From: Halobacillus sp. Marseille-P3879 | GTDB lineage: Bacteria; Bacillota; Bacilli; Bacillales; Halobacillaceae | NCBI RefSeq assembly: GCF_900240285.1 | Contig: NZ_OESS01000003.1 | Location: 620,001-684,000 of the forward strand | Direction: 5' to 3' | Length of the DNA stretch: 64,000 bases | Shown: piece after piece, positions 16,820-27,553 of the stretch | How the letters are laid out: every line of letters begins with the position of its first letter | Position numbering within the stretch: the first letter of the stretch is position 1 | Program-made: the position numbers and the translations under genes | Notes under the pieces: generated by a model | Told to the model about the DNA's origin: nothing | The model's database searches: none | The model's input: only the letters and a program-made list of their open reading frames with translations

Positions 16820-18117
16820 TGGAGATGGAATGGAACTTATATGCACAATTAATGGAAGAGTATGATTCTAGTTTAACCTATGACGGGATCGACGGTGAAA
16901 GATTAGCTTCAAGATTACATGCCATTTCAAAAATTGGATTAACTCCTGACGGGGGCAGTCAGAGACCGGGATTTTATAAAGAAGAAAAACAGGCCAAAGA
17001 TTTGGTTAAACAATGGATGAGTGAGGCCGGCCTTACAATTACTGAAGATGGAGCCGGAAATGTATTTGGTAGATTAGAAGGGAAGCAGCCGGGATTACCA
17101 GCTGTATTGAGCGGCTCTCATGTAGACAGCGTCCCAAATGGCGGTCATTTTGACGGTCCTCTCGGGGTTCTTTCTTCACTTGAAGTGGTAGAAGCGTGGA
17201 ATGAAAGAGGATATCAACCCGAACGGTCTTACGAAGTCGTTATTTTCTCGGATGAAGAAGGAGCAAGGTTTAACAACGGTCTTACCGGGAGCCGCGCTAT
17301 GACCGGGGAAGTTGACCGGGAGATCCAGGAGGGGTTAGTCGACCAAAATGATGTTTCTTTTGGTGAGGCTTTAAAAGAAGTTGGTTTATCTTCAGAGGGA
17401 TTTTTTAATGCAAAAAGGAACCTGGATGAAGTGTCCCATTTTGTGGAGGTTCACATTGAACAAGGCAAAATTCTGGAACAGAAGAACCTCCCAGCAGGTA
17501 TCGTGTCAGGCATTGCCGGTCCTTCCTGGCTCGAGATTACTTTTGAAGGGACAGCCGGACATGCAGGAAACACTCCTATGACGGAACGAAGGGACCCGCT
17601 TGTAGCAGCGGGGGAGTTTGTCAGTAATATTCACTACCTTCCTAAAGAAGTAAGTCGAACCGCTGTCGCTACTGTAGGAAAACTGAATGTACAGCCGAAT
17701 GGAGCCAATGTTATCGCAGGAAAAGTTCATTTAATTGTAGACATCCGTGATATTTATGAAGACACAAGAGATCAGTTAGTGGAGTTAGTGACTCAGCAAG
17801 CGGACCGGATCGCTGATAAATATGGCGTGACCATGGAAGGAAAGCAGATATTAAAAGTCGCGCCCGTACCTATTGCTCCTAAGTATACCGATCTCTTGCA
17901 GCACACCTTTAACAACTTAGGAATGGATTCTCACCTTTTACCGAGCGGTGCCGGGCATGATGCTTTAATTGTCGGCCATCAAATTCCCGTTTCCATGTTG
18001 TTTGTCAGAAGCAAAGACGGAATTAGTCATACTCCAGAAGAGTGGTCCTCCCTAAACGACTGCGTCCAAACCGTTCACGTTTTAAAAAGATATATTGAAA
18101 CCCATATTAATCAATAA
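16819..18117 (+). CDS. M20-family amidase: N-carbamoyl-amino-acid hydrolase / allantoate amidohydrolase-like
   Basis: A 432-residue binuclear-metal amidase of the HyuC/AllC group, which releases ammonia and CO2 from N-carbamoyl amino acids or ureides such as allantoate. Metal-binding motifs are GSHVDSVPNGGHFDGPLGVL, FSDEEGARF, and VEVHIEQG; the dimerisation domain carries GPSWLEITFEGTAGHAGNTPM, and GAGHDA is near the end. The start is ambiguous: GTG 16816, ATG 16819 (overlapping the previous stop as TGATG) or ATG 16825. Pairing with an amidohydrolase and a PucR-type regulator suggests ring opening followed by decarbamoylation of a hydantoin- or ureide-like compound. Confidence 0.85.
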   Translation: MEMEWNLYAQLMEEYDSSLTYDGIDGERLASRLHAISKIGLTPDGGSQRPGFYKEEKQAKDLVKQWMSEAGLTITEDGAGNVFGRLEGKQPGLPAVLSGSHVDSVPNGGHFDGPLGVLSSLEVVEAWNERGYQPERSYEVVIFSDEEGARFNNGLTGSRAMTGEVDREIQEGLVDQNDVSFGEALKEVGLSSEGFFNAKRNLDEVSHFVEVHIEQGKILEQKNLPAGIVSGIAGPSWLEITFEGTAGHAGNTPMTERRDPLVAAGEFVSNIHYLPKEVSRTAVATVGKLNVQPNGANVIAGKVHLIVDIRDIYEDTRDQLVELVTQQADRIADKYGVTMEGKQILKVAPVPIAPKYTDLLQHTFNNLGMDSHLLPSGAGHDALIVGHQIPVSMLFVRSKDGISHTPEEWSSLNDCVQTVHVLKRYIETHINQ

Positions 18118-18122
18118 TCCCT

Positions 18123-18156
18123 ACTCCTGTGCACCCATCGGGTACAGGAGTTTTTT
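18123..18156 (+). terminator. Terminator after the carbamoylase-like gene
   Basis: Hairpin ACTCCTGT...ACAGGAGT with inner ACCC/GGGT pairing, followed by six T residues. Confidence 0.75.
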
Positions 18157-18158
18157 GA

Positions 18159-18270
18159 TGGTACACGGTACAGAAGGAGGAAAGAAGTGTACCCAAGAAG
18201 TGTACCCGGTACACAAACAATAAAAAGTGGTACCAGGTACACACTTTTCGCCAAAGTGTACCTGGTACCA
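18159..18270. repeat. Cluster of GTACC palindromic repeats (copy B)
   Basis: Units at 18159-18172, 18188-18194 (half), 18201-18213, 18228-18241 and 18257-18270. The first part repeats the copy A order (palindrome, GAAGGAGGAAAGAAG, palindrome). The last two units, TGGTACCAGGTACA and TGTACCTGGTACCA, form the arms of a 43-base inverted repeat with an AAAGTG/CACTTT inner stem and a small bulge. It fills the gap between the convergent amidase and metH genes. Confidence 0.85.
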
Positions 18271-18293
18271 AAAATGCTTTGAAAATTGAATTT

Positions 18294-21200
18294 TTAGTGG
18301 ACGTTGAAGTATCTGGCTTCGGGGTGAGCGAAGACGATAGCTGTGACGGAGGCTTCGGGTTCCATCATGCATTCCTCGGTAAGTTCCACGCCGATCTGCT
18401 CTGGTTGAATGAGCTTAAATAGTTTCTTCTGATCTTCTAATTCCGGGCAGGCCGGGTAACCAAAGGAATAGCGCTGTCCCTGATATTTGGCTGAAAAACG
18501 TTCCTGCATGGTGAAATCCACTGCATCTGGGAATCCCCATTTATCACGCATCAGCTGGTGAATATGTTCGGCCAACCCTTCCGCTGTTTCTAAAGCTAGA
18601 GCCTGCAGTGCATGACTCTTCAAGTATTCTCCTTGTTCTTTCAACTTAACGGATTGGTCACGTATTCCCTTTCCGGCAGTAACAGAGAAGAATCCAACGT
18701 AATCCATTTCTCCACTGTCCACAGATCGCAAATAGTCAGCTAAACAAAGGTACGGATCTCGATTCTGTCTCGGAAAAGTAAACCGTTCGATGATTGTTTG
18801 TTGGTCACTTGGGTCGTAAATAATGACGTCGTCTCCATCCGACTGAGCCGGAAAGAACTGATAAAGCGCAGAAGGCTGAATAATCCCTTCTTTTTGAGCT
18901 TTTTCAATTAATTCATCAACCACCTCTTTTAAGTGTAGAGCCTTTTCATTTTTCTGTTCCATCAGTTTTGAGAATTTACCTTTTAACCCTAAGTGGTGTC
19001 CGATTAACATCTGCATATTAATGTAAGGTTCAATATGGGCAACTGAGTAATTTCTCAATAGATGCTGTTGAAAATCGTGAGGCTTAAATACAGGAACTGT
19101 TTTCGATACCGTTGAAACCGGTTTTTCAGCTACAGCGGTGGCGGCTGGCTTTTTGGCAGCCTGTTCTGCGCCTCTCGTTATGGCCTGTTCCTGCTTTTCA
19201 CGCTGCTCCTCAATCAAGAGCTGGCGGTCTTCTTCATGACTCAGCCTATTCGATAACGACAGGCCGTCCATTGCATCTTTTGCGTAAAACACGGTGCCTT
19301 CATACTGGGGAGCAATCTTCGTGTTAGTGAACTTCCGTGAAAGGGCAGCGCCGCCAACTAATATAGGAATGTCAATTCGCTGCTGCTTTAAATCCTGGGC
19401 GGTAAGCACCATCTGTTGTGCAGATTTCACGAGCAGTCCGGATAATCCGACGAAGTCCGGGTTTTCATTTTTAATTTGTTCAATTAGTTCGGTGGATGTG
19501 ACCTTAATCCCAAGATCAACGACATCAAACCCATTGTTACTCAAAATAATATCGACGAGGTTTTTGCCTATATCGTGTACGTCGCCTTTTACAGTTGCCA
19601 GTAGGATTTTTCCTTTTTTGTTCGACGTATCATCTTTTTCCATGTGTGGTTCAAGATAGGCAACAGACGTTTTCATTACTTCGGCACTCTGCAGAACCTC
19701 GGCAACAATCAGCTGGTTGTCATTAAACAGACGGCCGACTTCAGCCATACCATCCATCAAGGGACCGTTAATAATCTCTAACGGCGTCGGGTAACTTGCC
19801 AATGCTTCTTCTAAATCCGGGATCAGGCCTTCTTTCGTTCCTTCGACGACGTAGTGAGCGAGACGTTCTGATAGGCTCATCGTAGCTGTTGGTACTTTTA
19901 CTTCCTTTTTCTTCCCGCGGTAAAAGGCCGTGAATTTGGCTAATGTTGCATCAGTGGTCTCAAAAAGAAGCTCGTTGGCCTGATCGATTTCTTCCTGGGC
20001 GATGGAAGCGAAGCGCTCAAGCTTCTCCGTATTAACGATCGCATAATCAAGCCCGGCTTTTGTACAATGATAAAGATAAACGGCGTTTAGTACTTCTCTT
20101 CCAACAGGAGGAAGACCAAAGGATACATTGCTTACACCTAAAACGGTCTGACAGTTCGGAAGCTTTTCTTTAATCATACGAATTCCTTCGACGGTTTCAT
20201 CAGCAGAGCCAATATACTGTTCATCTCCCGTTCCAACAGGGAAGACAAGGGGGTCGAAAATAATATCCGACTCATTAAGTCCGTAATCTTCAACAAGAAT
20301 ATCCCTTGACCGAACAGCGATCTCAAGCTTGCGTTCTGCTGTAACCGCCATCCCTTCTTCATCAATCGTACCTACGACGACAGCAGCTCCATACTGCTGA
20401 ACTAGTGGCAGGATTTCCTTGAAGCGGTCTTCGCCGTCTTCGAGGTTAATGGAGTTGATAATGACTTTACCTTGAGAGTAGGTAAGAGCTTTCTCGATAA
20501 CGTCCACGTCAGTCGAGTCGATAATAAGAGGAACCTTCACTTTATTGATAACCTGTTTCATGAATTCTTCCATATCCCGCACTTCATCACGGTCAGGATC
20601 GGCGAGACAGATATCGATCACCTGGGCACCTTTTTTTACTTGTGCCCGGGCTATTTCGGATGCTTCTTCGAATTTCTCTTCAGCAATTAAACGTTTGAAT
20701 TTACGGGAACCAATAACATTGGTCCGCTCCCCGATAAGAATAGGGCGGTCGTTTTTGTCTTCGTAAATGAAAGGCTCTATTCCAGATACAGCATGAGGGT
20801 GACTTGCAGGTGCTTTTCTTGGTGTGAAATCTTTAACGGCATCGGCAAGGGCTTTAATATGGTCAGGTGTCGTTCCACAGCATCCGCCGACTATGTTAAG
20901 CCAGCCTTTTTCAGCGAAACCGGCAATTTTTTCAGCCAGGGATTCAGGTGTTTCGTGATAGTTCCCTTCTTCATCAGGGAGTCCTGCGTTTGGATAGCAA
21001 CTGACACTTGTCGTAGCTAAGTCAGATAATGAGCGAATGTGATCTCTCATAAATTCCGGACCTGTCGCACAGTTCAGCCCCACGACGGCAGGTTTCATAT
21101 GTTCAAGCGATAGATAGAACGCTTCAATGGTCTGACCTGCAAGCGTTGTTCCCATCGGCTCGATGGTCCCTGACACCATGAGCGGCACTTCTTGCTCAAC

Positions 21201-21749
21201 TTCTTTAAATGCGCGGGAGATACCTAGATACGCCGCTTTTACGTTTAGCATATCTTGAGAAGTTTCCAGCAGCAGAAGATCAACCCCGCCTTTAAGAAGT
21301 CCGCGAGCCTGCTCATGGTAAGCATGAGTTAAATGTGCAAAAGTCGTTCCACCGGTGACCGACAGCGTTTTAGTTGTCGGTCCCATCGCTCCGGCGACAA
21401 AGCGAGGGCGGTCTTCTGTGGAATGGCGGACAGCCGCTTCTTTAGCAATTTGAGCCGCTTTAATATTAATCTCTTCCGCTAAGTGCCCTAACTCGTATTC
21501 ATCCAGGACAAGATCGGTAGCACCGAACGTATTCGTTTCAATAATATCGGCTCCCGCCTTTAAATATTCGTCGTGAATCCATTCGATTACACCGGGGGAG
21601 GTTAAATTCAAGTATTCATTACAACCATCATAGAGTTCTCCGCCAAAATCATCAGGAGAAAGGTCAGCGTCCTGGAGCATCGTCCCCATGGCTCCATCTA
21701 AAACTAGAATTCTATTTGAAAGATGCTGGTGAAATGCTGTCGTTTTCAT
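18294..21749 (-). CDS. metH: Cobalamin-dependent methionine synthase
   Basis: An 1151-residue, four-domain enzyme that transfers the methyl group of methyl-tetrahydrofolate to homocysteine through cobalamin. In order: homocysteine domain (about 1-310; Zn ligands in GLNCATG and GGCCGTT), pterin domain (about 335-610; [16 protein letters not shown]), cap plus B12 domain (about 640-880; GDVHDIGKN with the cobalt-binding His near residue 725), and a C-terminal activation domain (about 920-1145; SVTAGKG and YPACPE) that uses SAM for reactivation. A low-complexity Ala/Lys/Pro-rich linker lies near residues 870-890. It overlaps yitJ by 38 bases and shares its SAM-riboswitch control. Confidence 0.96.
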   Translation of the reverse strand: MKTTAFHQHLSNRILVLDGAMGTMLQDADLSPDDFGGELYDGCNEYLNLTSPGVIEWIHDEYLKAGADIIETNTFGATDLVLDEYELGHLAEEINIKAAQIAKEAAVRHSTEDRPRFVAGAMGPTTKTLSVTGGTTFAHLTHAYHEQARGLLKGGVDLLLLETSQDMLNVKAAYLGISRAFKEVEQEVPLMVSGTIEPMGTTLAGQTIEAFYLSLEHMKPAVVGLNCATGPEFMRDHIRSLSDLATTSVSCYPNAGLPDEEGNYHETPESLAEKIAGFAEKGWLNIVGGCCGTTPDHIKALADAVKDFTPRKAPASHPHAVSGIEPFIYEDKNDRPILIGERTNVIGSRKFKRLIAEEKFEEASEIARAQVKKGAQVIDICLADPDRDEVRDMEEFMKQVINKVKVPLIIDSTDVDVIEKALTYSQGKVIINSINLEDGEDRFKEILPLVQQYGAAVVVGTIDEEGMAVTAERKLEIAVRSRDILVEDYGLNESDIIFDPLVFPVGTGDEQYIGSADETVEGIRMIKEKLPNCQTVLGVSNVSFGLPPVGREVLNAVYLYHCTKAGLDYAIVNTEKLERFASIAQEEIDQANELLFETTDATLAKFTAFYRGKKKEVKVPTATMSLSERLAHYVVEGTKEGLIPDLEEALASYPTPLEIINGPLMDGMAEVGRLFNDNQLIVAEVLQSAEVMKTSVAYLEPHMEKDDTSNKKGKILLATVKGDVHDIGKNLVDIILSNNGFDVVDLGIKVTSTELIEQIKNENPDFVGLSGLLVKSAQQMVLTAQDLKQQRIDIPILVGGAALSRKFTNTKIAPQYEGTVFYAKDAMDGLSLSNRLSHEEDRQLLIEEQREKQEQAITRGAEQAAKKPAATAVAEKPVSTVSKTVPVFKPHDFQQHLLRNYSVAHIEPYINMQMLIGHHLGLKGKFSKLMEQKNEKALHLKEVVDELIEKAQKEGIIQPSALYQFFPAQSDGDDVIIYDPSDQQTIIERFTFPRQNRDPYLCLADYLRSVDSGEMDYVGFFSVTAGKGIRDQSVKLKEQGEYLKSHALQALALETAEGLAEHIHQLMRDKWGFPDAVDFTMQERFSAKYQGQRYSFGYPACPELEDQKKLFKLIQPEQIGVELTEECMMEPEASVTAIVFAHPEARYFNVH

Positions 21750-23592
21750 GGTGAACCTTCCTTTCTGAGCGATGCTGGGTGACTTCTTTTATATATTTCG
21801 TTAATTCTACAGTAATTTCATAACGCAGGAATGGTGTAATTAAGTAAATTCCATTAAAAAGCTCCGCTGCTGTATCTATTAATGATTTGGCAATGGCAAT
21901 TCCTTCAGCCTGAGCAAGGGAGGGGTCATGACTGACTGTTTCCATCCGTTTTCGTATTTCATCTGATAACGTAATTCCCGGTACTTCATTATGAAGAAAT
22001 TCAGCATTTCTTGAGCTCGTAAGCGGCATAATACCTATATAAATCGGTGCGTCAATGTGCTTTGTGGCCTCATAGACTTCTTCAATCTGTTCTGAGCTGT
22101 AAACCGGCTGGCTGATAAAGTAGTCAGCGCCAAACTTTATTTTTTTCTCAAGACGTCCTACAGCCCGGTTAAGGTTACGTACGTTTGGATTAAAGGCTGC
22201 AGCTACGGAGAAGTTCGTGTTCATACCGAGTGATTTTCCTGAAAAAGAAATTCCTTTATTAAGTTGTTTAATGTATTGAATCAAATCAAATGAAGATAGA
22301 TCATACACGGATGTAGCACCTGGAAAATCGCCAATTTTCGTCGGATCTCCGGTGACAGCCAACACTTCAGTAATTCCGAGTGTATGGAGTCCCATTAAAT
22401 GAGACTGCAGCCCGATTAAATTGCGGTCCCGGCATGCAATGTGGACGAGCGGGTTAATATTATAATTCTGCTTAATAAGGGAAGCGATGGCCGTGTTGCT
22501 GATGCGCGGACTGGCCAGGGAATTATCAGCCAGTGTCACTGAGTCGACCCCTGCATCCCTTAAGGCTTGAGCCCCATTCATATATTTATCTGTATTTAAT
22601 TTTTTGGGAGGGTCAAGTTCCACGATTACAGAAGGGCGCTTGGCTGCTATTTCATGAAGGTGAGGGGTGGTACGGACAGGTACGTCAGGTGTCTCAACTT
22701 CAGCAGGTTCACGCTGGACCTTTTTTTGCTGGATCGGTTTTTTACCTTTTACTTCTTCAGCAATGGCTTTGATATGTTCAGGTGTCGTTCCACAGCATCC
22801 GCCGATTAAACGAGCTCCTTCCTTATAAAGAGACCGTGCACTTGCTTTAAAATAGCTGGCATCCGTTTTATATACGAGTCTGCCATCCTGGTATGCTGGT
22901 AAACTCGCATTCGGATAAGCTGAGAGCACGGCCTTCTTAGGAAGCGGCACCCCTTCTAAGGCTCGAGTCATATGGTAGGGTCCAAGGCGGCAGTTGATAC
23001 CTGTAACATCAGCACCGATATTCTCCAGAGCTTTTAAGGCATCAGGGAGGGAGGTTCCATCCTGCAGCACACCAGGTTCGTGCATCGATACTTGTGCAAT
23101 AATAGGAAGCTTAGTTTCTTTTCTGGCAATCTGTACTACGGTTGACAGTTCTTCAAAGTCATAGAAAGTTTCTAATAAAAGACCATCCACCCCTTCAAAC
23201 AGCATACAGTATAACTGCTCACGAAAACTTCGCTTGATTTCTTCCAGGGAGACTGCCTGTTTACTGATCGCCCGGATGCCTCCAATAGTTCCAACTACAT
23301 AATTGTGGTCTGCCGCTGCTTGTTTCGCAAGTCTTATCGCGGATGTATTAATTTCTTTTACTTTATCCTCAAGTCCATAACGAGAAAGCTTTACATAATT
23401 AGCTCCGTACGTATTCGTTTGAATGACATCAGCGCCTGCCTCGACATACGCTTTATGAACGTTTAAAACCTCAGCAGGATGAGAACGGTTTAATTCCTCA
23501 AAGCATTGATCAATTCCATAAGAGTAGAGAAGCGTTCCTAGAGCTCCGTCTCCTACGAGAATCTGAGATTGTAGAGCTTCTTTCAAATTCAT
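21712..23592 (-). CDS. yitJ: Bifunctional homocysteine S-methyltransferase / methylenetetrahydrofolate reductase
   Basis: A 626-residue fusion. The N-terminal half (about 1-300) is a homocysteine methyltransferase domain with GINCRLG and the Zn-binding [11 protein letters not shown] near residue 266. The C-terminal half (about 330-610) is a MetF-type reductase ([30 protein letters not shown]). It can supply 5-methyl-THF for MetH, encoded immediately downstream. ATG 23592 follows TAAGGAGG. The SAM-I riboswitch upstream represses the pair when SAM is abundant, as for yitJ of B. subtilis. Confidence 0.95.
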   Translation of the reverse strand: MNLKEALQSQILVGDGALGTLLYSYGIDQCFEELNRSHPAEVLNVHKAYVEAGADVIQTNTYGANYVKLSRYGLEDKVKEINTSAIRLAKQAAADHNYVVGTIGGIRAISKQAVSLEEIKRSFREQLYCMLFEGVDGLLLETFYDFEELSTVVQIARKETKLPIIAQVSMHEPGVLQDGTSLPDALKALENIGADVTGINCRLGPYHMTRALEGVPLPKKAVLSAYPNASLPAYQDGRLVYKTDASYFKASARSLYKEGARLIGGCCGTTPEHIKAIAEEVKGKKPIQQKKVQREPAEVETPDVPVRTTPHLHEIAAKRPSVIVELDPPKKLNTDKYMNGAQALRDAGVDSVTLADNSLASPRISNTAIASLIKQNYNINPLVHIACRDRNLIGLQSHLMGLHTLGITEVLAVTGDPTKIGDFPGATSVYDLSSFDLIQYIKQLNKGISFSGKSLGMNTNFSVAAAFNPNVRNLNRAVGRLEKKIKFGADYFISQPVYSSEQIEEVYEATKHIDAPIYIGIMPLTSSRNAEFLHNEVPGITLSDEIRKRMETVSHDPSLAQAEGIAIAKSLIDTAAELFNGIYLITPFLRYEITVELTKYIKEVTQHRSERKVHHENDSISPASFK

Positions 23593-23625
23593 ACATGTCC
23601 TCCTTACTTGAAATACCGATAAAAA

Positions 23626-23652
23626 TAAAAAAGCCTTCTTAAGAAGAAGACT
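23626..23652 (-). terminator. SAM-controlled terminator in the yitJ leader
   Basis: On the minus strand, AGTCTTCTT (from 23652) pairs with AAGAAGGCT, ending at 23632, and is followed by a T run down to 23626. It sits between the S-box aptamer and the yitJ start. Confidence 0.88.
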
Positions 23653-23672
23653 TTAATTTAAATTAATCCTCT

Positions 23673-23779
23673 CCTTATCTACCAAGTTTAAAAACTTGCT
23701 GGAGTTAGCACCATACTGTCAAAACAGTGGTTGCTGAGGCTTCATCGGGCCAGTCCCTTCACCTCTCTCGATAAGAAAG
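23673..23779 (-). ncRNA. SAM-I (S-box) riboswitch of the yitJ-metH operon
   Basis: On the minus strand the S-box blocks are GAGAGGTGAAGGGACTGGCC, GATGAAGCCTCAGCAACC and GTGCTAACTCCAGCA; P1 is CTTATC (23775-23770) with GATAAG (23679-23674). The two S-box elements of this window tie sulfate reduction and methionine synthesis to the same metabolite. Confidence 0.96.
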
Positions 23780-24201
23780 CATATGAAATTTTTCGAAATA
23801 CATTGTTGCGACTTACGTTACACTAAATGATGAAAGGAATCAAGTGAATATTCTAAATTTTTCGCCCTGTTGACTTTTATGTTGTTGGATTTGGTTTGTT
23901 TACTTTAATTTTCCTTTTAACTAGTTATAATTACCCTGATTAAGTTCGACAATATATGACATTTCTGATCATAATGGAGTGAATTTTCACAATATTAAAA
24001 CTTGTAAACGGATTTCTGTTATAATTTTCAAAAGCCTGCTATAAAGCCATTTACAACCACTATAAAAAGAATACTGGAAATCTATTAACGGCTATTGAAT
24101 TTTAATGCAGTGGAATGTATGATTAATAAATTGGAACACTTGGATTAAGTACAATGTACTATTAATTTATACAATTTTTATTCATTTATGGGGGTTATAT
24201 T
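23780..24201. other. AT-rich intergenic region between the yitJ leader and yjiH
   Basis: No gene is seen. It should hold the yitJ promoter (minus) and the yjiH promoter (plus), neither of which I can place firmly. Two possible operators stand out: TTGTAAACGGATTTC (24002-24016), which differs from a cre consensus at two positions, and the palindrome AGTACAATGTACT (24148-24160), 41 bases before the yjiH start. Confidence 0.5.
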
Positions 24202-25578
24202 ATGGAAGCGGAAAAAAAGCAAGAACATGTTGCCCAGGGCTATACCTCAGGACAGCTTATTAAATTTTTAGTACCTTCAGTTATTGGGATACTATTATTT
24301 CTAGTGCCTGTATCGGTGGATGGTACAGTCACGATAGGATTAGGCATAATGGCAGACGGGCTTCAGGCTGCTATCTCAGAGCAGATTCCTTTATTTATGA
24401 CAATTGTCCTCTGGCTTTCCGTTTTTGGAGCGTTTGTCATTAAAGCCATTAACAATCCTTCTATACGAAATCATAAATTTTTATCCAGTCTGTTTGATAT
24501 TGGCGCATTATGGATTATCCTTCGAATCTTAGGAGCCGTATTTGCTACGTTAACGCTTGTTGGGGCAGGCCCCGAAATCATCTCTTCTGAACTGACGGGA
24601 CAAGTCGTGTTGTTCGACTTAATCCCGGTGTTAATGGTTTGGTTCTTGTTTGCCAGTCTATTTATGCCGCTTCTTCTTGAGTTTGGTTTGATGGATTTTA
24701 TCGGTACAGTAGTAAGAAAAGTAATGCAGCCCTTATTTAAGCTCCCAGGGCGTTCTTCCGTCGATGCTTTAGCTTCATGGATGGGGAGTGGAACCGTTGG
24801 AGTACTGCTGACGACTCAGCAGTACGAAGGAGGCTATTATTCCAAACGTGAAGCTGCTGTCGTGGCAACGAACTTTTCGATTGCTTCGATCGCTTTCAGT
24901 TTAGTCATAGCTCGTTTTATCGGAATCGACCATATGTTTGTCCAGTTTTACTTTACTGTAGCTGTCTGTGGAATTGTGGCCGCAGTAATTTGTCCTAGAA
25001 TTCCCCCGCTTTCTCGAAAAAAGAATACGTATTACGAGCCGGCAGGAAAGCAAATTGATGAAGTCGTTCCCGCTGGTATCTCTAGTTTTCGCTGGGGAGT
25101 GGATCAGGCCGTAAAAAAAGCTGATCAAGTTAAAAGTGCAAAAGACGTCATCAGTCGTGGAGTTTTTAACGTTGCAGATATTTGGCTCGGTTTAATTCCC
25201 CTCGTTATGGCACTTGGAACAATCGCTCTAATCATCGCGGAGTTTACACCAATATTTACTTATTTATCTTATCCATTCATTCCTTTGTTAACCCTGCTCC
25301 AGATTCCTGAAGCTGCAGAGGCAGCTCCGGCGATGATTGTTGGTTTTGCAGACATGTTCTTGCCAGCTGTTGTTGGAGCCGGTATAGAATCTGAGCTTAC
25401 GCGTTTTGTTATTGGTGTAATGTCTCTTACTCAGCTGGTGTACATGTCGGAAATCGGAATTTTGTTAATCAAGTCCAAAATACCATTGAATCTGTTTGAG
25501 TTGTTTGTGATTTTTCTTCAGCGTACAATTGTTACATTGCCGATTGCGGCTCTTATGGCTCATCTATTATTCTTTTAA
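24202..25578 (+). CDS. YjiH-family membrane protein with nucleoside-recognition (Gate) domains
   Basis: A 458-residue membrane protein with about ten hydrophobic segments. The GATE/nucleoside-recognition hallmark is repeated: GLMDFIGTVVRKVMQPLFKLPGRS with ASWMGSGTVGVLLT in the middle, and FADMFLPAVVGAGIESELTRFVIGVMSLTQLVYMSE near the end. YjiH proteins are putative transporters of unknown substrate; in E. coli yjiH neighbours a peptidase gene. Here a class-III aminotransferase follows after 29 bases, so an amino compound is a reasonable guess. Confidence 0.8.
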   Translation: MEAEKKQEHVAQGYTSGQLIKFLVPSVIGILLFLVPVSVDGTVTIGLGIMADGLQAAISEQIPLFMTIVLWLSVFGAFVIKAINNPSIRNHKFLSSLFDIGALWIILRILGAVFATLTLVGAGPEIISSELTGQVVLFDLIPVLMVWFLFASLFMPLLLEFGLMDFIGTVVRKVMQPLFKLPGRSSVDALASWMGSGTVGVLLTTQQYEGGYYSKREAAVVATNFSIASIAFSLVIARFIGIDHMFVQFYFTVAVCGIVAAVICPRIPPLSRKKNTYYEPAGKQIDEVVPAGISSFRWGVDQAVKKADQVKSAKDVISRGVFNVADIWLGLIPLVMALGTIALIIAEFTPIFTYLSYPFIPLLTLLQIPEAAEAAPAMIVGFADMFLPAVVGAGIESELTRFVIGVMSLTQLVYMSEIGILLIKSKIPLNLFELFVIFLQRTIVTLPIAALMAHLLFF

Positions 25579-25607
25579 TGTTGAACTCATAGTAGGAGGT
25601 TATAGTT

Positions 25608-26927
25608 GTGGAATACAAATGGAAGCACCTTGTAGATAATATGTCTAATCGTTTAGCGCCGAGTATGGCGAAGGATCATCCGAATCTGCCTGTCGTTAAA
25701 GAGGAAGGCTGCTATTATTATGGGGTAAATGGAAAACAATATTTAGATTTTACCTCAGGCATTGCAACGACAAACGTAGGACACCGTCATCCAAAAGTGG
25801 TGGAGGCAATTAAGAAAGGAGCCGACCAGCTTGGGCATGGACCTTCAGGTGTCATAATTTATGAATCAATTTTAAATTTAGCCGACCGTCTGGCAGAAGT
25901 GATGCCTGGGAATCTGGATTGCTTCTTTTTTGGCAACAGTGGCGCCGAAGCGATTGAGGGAGCAATTAAGCTCGCGAAGCATGTCACACAACGCCCTTAT
26001 ATTGTTTCGTTTATAGGTGGATTCCATGGTAGATCGATGGGAGCCTTAAGTGTGACCAGTTCAAAAAGTAAATATCGTAAATTTCTTCAGCCATCCGGTT
26101 CTTACCAGGTCCCGTATGCTCAGGTCGATGAATGTCCTGAAGGCTTGGATCCTGAACAATACGTGGTGGACGAGCTTGAGAAGGATTTCGAAAGATTGTT
26201 TGCCCACCAGGTCACTCCTGAGGAAGTAGCGGCTGTTATCGTAGAACCGGTCCTTGGTGAAGGAGGTTATATTGTTCCACCAAAAGCCTGGCTGAAAAAG
26301 GTGAGAGAACTTTGTGACCGCTATAACTTACTGCTCATATTTGATGAGGTGCAAACAGGGTTTGGACGTACAGGCGAATGGTTTGCCTCACAGACCTTTG
26401 ATGTTACCCCAGACATAATGGCCATTGCTAAAGGAATTGCAAACGGTATGCCGTTGAGTGCAACGGTAGCTTCAAATGAACTTATGAAGCAGTGGCCGCT
26501 TGGAAGCCATGCGACCACATTTGGAGGAAACCCGATCGCCTGTTCAGCAGCAAATGCGGTTCTTGATGTGATTAAAGATGAGAACTTACTTGAAAATACG
26601 AAGAAAAACGGAGCTTACGCAGCCCAAAAGCTTAATGAATTAAAAGCGAAGCACCCTGTGATCGGCCGGGTTCGTTCTGTAGGATTAATGATAGGGATCG
26701 AGATTATAGATCCCAAGACAGGAGAACCTAACAGTGAAGGCTTGTTTAAGATCCTGGATGCCGCCCTTGAAAACGGGGTACTTTTCTACTTCGGCGGGAA
26801 TCAAACTGAAATTATCCGCATGATTCCACCGCTGACGGTTACAAAAGATCAAATTGATACTGGACTGGGAATGTTTGATGCAGCCTTAACAGCTTATGAA
26901 GAGGAAATTGGAGCTGTCATTAAATAA
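25608..26927 (+). CDS. Class-III PLP-dependent aminotransferase (GABA aminotransferase-like)
   Basis: A 439-residue aminotransferase of the 4-aminobutyrate/ornithine type. Landmarks are [16 protein letters not shown] near residue 47, [17 protein letters not shown] near 105, [14 protein letters not shown] near 138, [10 protein letters not shown] near 212, and [18 protein letters not shown] near 242 followed by the PLP Lys in [12 protein letters not shown] near 272. GTG 25608 follows TAGGAGG. Probable co-transcription with yjiH suggests uptake and transamination of the same omega- or alpha-amino compound. The exact substrate cannot be read from sequence. Confidence 0.85.
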   Translation: MEYKWKHLVDNMSNRLAPSMAKDHPNLPVVKEEGCYYYGVNGKQYLDFTSGIATTNVGHRHPKVVEAIKKGADQLGHGPSGVIIYESILNLADRLAEVMPGNLDCFFFGNSGAEAIEGAIKLAKHVTQRPYIVSFIGGFHGRSMGALSVTSSKSKYRKFLQPSGSYQVPYAQVDECPEGLDPEQYVVDELEKDFERLFAHQVTPEEVAAVIVEPVLGEGGYIVPPKAWLKKVRELCDRYNLLLIFDEVQTGFGRTGEWFASQTFDVTPDIMAIAKGIANGMPLSATVASNELMKQWPLGSHATTFGGNPIACSAANAVLDVIKDENLLENTKKNGAYAAQKLNELKAKHPVIGRVRSVGLMIGIEIIDPKTGEPNSEGLFKILDAALENGVLFYFGGNQTEIIRMIPPLTVTKDQIDTGLGMFDAALTAYEEEIGAVIK

Positions 26928-26930
26928 AGA

Positions 26931-26968
26931 TAAAGAGCCTGTCTAAAAACGGACAGGCTCTTTACTTA
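26931..26968. terminator. Bidirectional terminator between aminotransferase and uspA-like gene
   Basis: Perfect 13-base stem TAAAGAGCCTGTC (26931-26943) with GACAGGCTCTTTA (26952-26964). It serves convergent genes. Confidence 0.85.
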
Positions 26969-27400
26969 CTTAATTACCAGGACAGGACATTTAGCATGCT
27001 GTACAACATTGTTGCTCACACTGCCTAAGAAAAATTTCTTCACATTTCCTAATCCGCGGTTACCTATAATAATTAAATCGATGTCGTTCTTATTTGCATA
27101 TTCGCAAATTTTTATTCCAGGATTGTTTTCACCTTTTCCGACCAAAGCTTCCGTTACAATTGGATGATGAACGGTTTTAAATTCCTCTTTAATCTTCTCT
27201 AAATCTTTCTTTAACTGATCGGCCAGCTCAGTTCCAATACTTTCGGACATTTTTGCATTAGTGAATGGTCCTGTCGGTTTGATAACAGAGATGACATGGA
27301 CTTCAGCTTCGTTGTTGACTGATTCTTTAGAAAGTGCTTCCTGAATCGCTTTTTTACTGAGTTCTGAACCATCATATGCGACCAAAATCTTTTCCTTCAT
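26966..27400 (-). CDS. Universal stress protein (UspA family)
   Basis: A 144-residue cytoplasmic protein with the single-domain Usp fold. ILVAYDGSELSKKAIQEAL is at the N terminus, and the ATP-binding signature IIGNRGLGNVKKFFLGSVSNNVVQHAKCPVLV is at the C terminus (G-2X-G-9X-G-S/N pattern). The frame opens at GTG 27409, but GGAAGGTGG lies before ATG 27400, which gives the usual length. Confidence 0.92.
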   Translation of the reverse strand: MKEKILVAYDGSELSKKAIQEALSKESVNNEAEVHVISVIKPTGPFTNAKMSESIGTELADQLKKDLEKIKEEFKTVHHPIVTEALVGKGENNPGIKICEYANKNDIDLIIIGNRGLGNVKKFFLGSVSNNVVQHAKCPVLVIK

Positions 27401-27553
27401 TATAACCACCTTCCTTGGAGTTATAATATTAAGGTTTTCCTACTTCCATTTTACCATACAGTGACATAGAAATCTTCCATTTTAACCCTTTTGTCGAATG
27501 ACAATTGTTAATCGTGGTTAAACTTAGAATAAACATAAGATTAGGTGAAGTCC

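Noticed and set aside
18121-18372. 83-codon minus-strand ORF beyond the metH end
   Set aside because: It is formed by the GTACC repeats and the end of metH in another frame.
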